DNA of 64,000 nt from Odiellus spinosus (Eukaryota; Arthropoda; Arachnida; Opiliones; Phalangiidae). The stretch covers positions 18,419,728 through 18,483,727 of the forward strand of contig OY987229.1 in assembly GCA_963920705.1 (NCBI GenBank), written 5' to 3'. Below the pieces are notes generated by a model that was given only the letters and a program-made list of their open reading frames with translations, made no database searches and was not told where the DNA came from. The position numbers and the translations under genes were made by a program. Each line of letters opens with the position of its first letter. The first letter of the stretch is position 1. Shown one piece after another: positions 61,201-64,000 of the stretch.

Positions 61201-62603
61201 TTGTGCAAAGAGTAGAATCCGTATCTTTCCGCCATTTATAAAAAACGAAAAACTCCATCAGCGGTTTCAAACTTTAAAATATATAATTTTCTGAAAAGCG
61301 AACAAGACCTCAATGACAAGTTCTTTTTTTTTACCATAAGCCTTGGTCTCCCCTCTTAAACCCGTATTCTTTCCATTATCATCTATGAGAAGCAATTAGG
61401 AGAATTTTAGTCGCGTCTGGATAGCTACGTTGATGGGGTCCTTGAAAACTGTTAACGAGTTCCTTATGGAAAATAATACCATACTTTTCCCAAAAGCACC
61501 CCCCGTTTTTAAAAGACTGAGAAAAGTTCTTCAATTTTTGACACGGCGCCCGCCGGAGCTTGAAAAGGATTTCCATACATTCTTCCCCTTTCCCTGTCTC
61601 CTTCGCTAGACCCACACTTAATCAACTTTTGTTTCCGAACGCCGGTTGAAATTTTTGGGCTGGAAAAAAATTTTTTTCCAAAAAGTGAATTCTTTCCCTC
61701 CGATCCTAAGCCTCGGCCATCACCGCCTTATTCTACTGTCATCTTTTCATTAAAGTAACTATGGGATGGAGTCTTTTCATCGGATAAATCTTTTCCGCTC
61801 CATTTAGTTTAAGTTCCGGATTCAGGTCGTTTCGGATTTTCGCCTCCAGAATTCGTAAAGCGGCCGCCCCCGCGACTATATTAGATTTAGTATCTTTAGC
61901 GAGACAGTATTAATTATCTTTAAGTTGATGGTTATAGACACGTTAGCGCCGAAACGCTATTGTTAAAACGAGCTTCATTGTTGGGTCTAATTTTGTTTAT
62001 ATGCTAATTTTGAAACGCGCGAATTACGTACGGTCAATCATGATTACGACAATGATACGATAAATATCGAAAGAGATACAAGGTTAAATATTTGATATTT
62101 AAAGAGTTAGTACCGCCTTTTTTTTTGCGACGTTAATTACTGATGCCAATAAGAGATTCTCTTTGAAATGATATATTTGTTAAGTCACCAACCTTCACTT
62201 CCAAATTGTTTGTGAATTACCATGAAACCTTTGATAAGGTTTTTACTAATTTTTCCCAGAGTCTAGTTTCTTTTAAAAATGTAATATCAGTTAATACTGT
62301 TATTCAAAAGGGTTTTCCAAAACTATTTTAACTATTATGAATATGTTAGCATTTTGTGTTGAAACACGTACGTTATATACGCACACACACCTAATTGACA
62401 AACCATACATAATTTATTATCTTTTGCGAAGTTTTAGATAAACTTATATAACGTAAACATTAATTAGTTGTTGAATTTTACATTAATCTTCTTGAAATTT
62501 AGTATACGTATACCCATTTATCTTTGTACCTGCGGAGTGTATATATAGACGTAAAATATTCACAATATTCTTTATTAAATAGATAATGAAGATATTGTGT
62601 GCC
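61201..62603. other. Stretch without recognised gene
   Basis: A minus-strand open frame of 78 codons (61379-61615) has a plausible ATG but no recognisable domain or splice context. Nothing else is seen. Confidence 0.4.
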
Positions 62604-63021
62604 TAAAGAGAGAATGCAACCTAAAACAATTGATTTTTTATCGATTCCTTATCATTTAAATATGACTAATCCATCAGTTAAAAAAATTTACAAACAAATA
62701 TTAAACTAGAAATAAATTTAAAGCTTACCATGAAAATAGGCTTAGCTGAATTCATAGAGATTCTGAATTCTCGCGACCAATCGAAAGTTATTGGAAATCT
62801 CGTTGATATCTCTCCTCAACGACGTTCATTGGTCGCTAGCCCTAATACGCGAGGAAATCTGGGTCTCCATGAATCCAGTTAAGCCTATTTTCTGGGTAAG
62901 TTTTAAATTTATTTCTATAGTTTAATATTTGTGTAAATTTTTTACCGATGGGTTAGACATATTTAAATGATAAGGAATCGATTAAAAATCACTTGTTGTT
63001 GGGTTGCATTCTCCCTTTAAA
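62604..63021. mobile_element. 418-bp foldback element with about 150-bp inverted arms
   Basis: The left arm starts TAAAGAGAGAATGCAACC and the right arm ends with the inverse GGTTGCATTCTCCCTTTAAA. The arms match in order over about 150 bp (ATCGATTCCTTATCATTTAA, ATATTAAACTA, GAAAATAGGCTTA) with small indels. A loop of about 110 bp contains a further inverted pair, GCGACCAAT against ATTGGTCGC. The same ends occur at 685-1170, and an internal part occurs near 32425. No coding capacity. Confidence 0.85.
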
Positions 63022-64000
63022 AGGCTGACAAAAATATTAAATTGAAACAATAAAGTTTAAAATAATTTAAATATTTAATTCACCGAGTTTCATTAATGCT
63101 GTTACGAGTAACATTACGCAAATAATCGAGATTAAATATAATTATTTATCATCTTCATTATAAGTTTAAGCTAGTCAACTCAATTCAACGTATTTGGTTT
63201 ATTTCTTTTATTAGGAGTAGTTGAACTTCTTTTTTTTTATCCATTATTGAATTATTCTCGGTGTAATACAGAGATATAGAGACCATCTTAACATAATTCT
63301 TCTTGTTTTCAATATTTATATAGTTCGGGAATCTATTATAACCCCTAATTTAATTTATTAGAGATAATATGATGGCCAGCTTTGTAGGCAATGAATACTC
63401 CGATTGTTTCCAACTGTAAAGGGTATATAAATGAAAGCCAAAGCTAGCCGTTGTTTTTTTTATTATAATTAAAATGCTCTTTCTTGTGCGGGGAAAAGAA
63501 AACTAATTATTTTTGCCGTTGCATGGTTTCGTTAGTGGAACGAAAGAGCACCCAAATTCCCCGGTATATAGCCTTGGAGGAATTATAATAAGGGGTTACA
63601 GTCTGAACTTTTTCCTTAGAGAATACAAATTTGTTTGTCAACAGCCCAGGGTTCTGAAATAGTATTTTACCAGGTGGTAAAAATTGTGGAAAATAATATG
63701 TTTATAAGGTGGTAAATAACGGTAGTAATGGTAAATGTAAATTTAATTTATTATTTTTCAGTTAATGAAAATTATAATTAAATTTAATATAATTACACAA
63801 ATTATTAACGGAAATTATAACTTTAATTATATTTAATAAAATGCTTTTCAATTATTATTGTAAATTTAATTAAATTAAATCATAAATTAAATCATAAGTT
63901 AAAAAGTAATTTTAAATCCTTGTTTATTAATTTAAAATATGCGGTTTCGTTGAAATATACGAGCCTTTTAAATCGTATTTCTAAATTAATTTATCACAAT
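63022..64000. other. AT-rich stretch without gene
   Basis: No exon recognised. The last 300 bp are strongly AT-rich with repeated AATTTAAT/ATTAAATT strings. Confidence 0.5.

Noticed and set aside
61379..61615. Minus-strand 78-codon frame
   Set aside because: No domain, no splice context and composition like its surroundings.
1..64000. Prokaryotic systems such as CRISPR arrays, phage or operons
   Set aside because: The genes are intron-split animal genes, and the tandem arrays have no unique spacers between repeats.

Overview
This is eukaryotic nuclear DNA, visibly AT-rich, with intron-split genes, GT-AG introns and many repeats. The two recognisable genes, an animal Argonaute and PICK1, place it in Metazoa. 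The Argonaute ends in MYYV rather than the MYFA typical of AGO1-type proteins, which suggests an arthropod-like animal with a separate siRNA-type (AGO2-like) Argonaute. That placement is an inference from motif recall, not from a search.

Layout. Positions 1-2056 are the upstream flank of the Argonaute gene and carry a TTTAAAGGGAGAATG-ended repeat. Positions 2057-6783 (+) hold a complete 14-exon Argonaute gene (1003 codons) with every catalytic and 5'-phosphate-binding residue I could align. A 296-bp inverted-repeat element lies at 7564-7859. Positions 7939-11732 (-) hold a complete 11-exon PICK1 gene (422 codons), tail-to-tail with the Argonaute gene. A second possible first exon of PICK1 (11271-11365) would give a different N-terminus. 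Positions 15037-18836 are a seven-unit array of about 0.52-0.57 kb palindromic units whose orientation switches along the array.

A CpG-rich stretch near 27.0-27.3 kb looks like a promoter. It is followed by three small exons (27353-27364, 28321-28455, 28576-28645) that splice in frame into the N-terminus of a protein I do not recognise. No continuation was found in the remaining 35 kb, so the rest is either beyond the window or in exons too short to see.

From 28.6 to 64 kb I see no convincing gene. It contains a 31-bp minisatellite (29.7-30.4 kb), a 20-bp satellite (47.3-47.85 kb), a 32-bp tandem repeat (49.7 kb), several foldback elements (45615-45951 with a 7-bp target duplication, 46311-46731, 62604-63021), a second nearly identical copy of the 296-bp element (54286-54581) and dispersed short repeats.

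The two identified genes are not an obvious functional pair: Argonaute acts in small-RNA silencing, PICK1 in PDZ/BAR membrane-protein trafficking. The unusual points are the two alternative PICK1 starts, an insertion next to the Argonaute glutamate finger, and the density of palindromic DNA.
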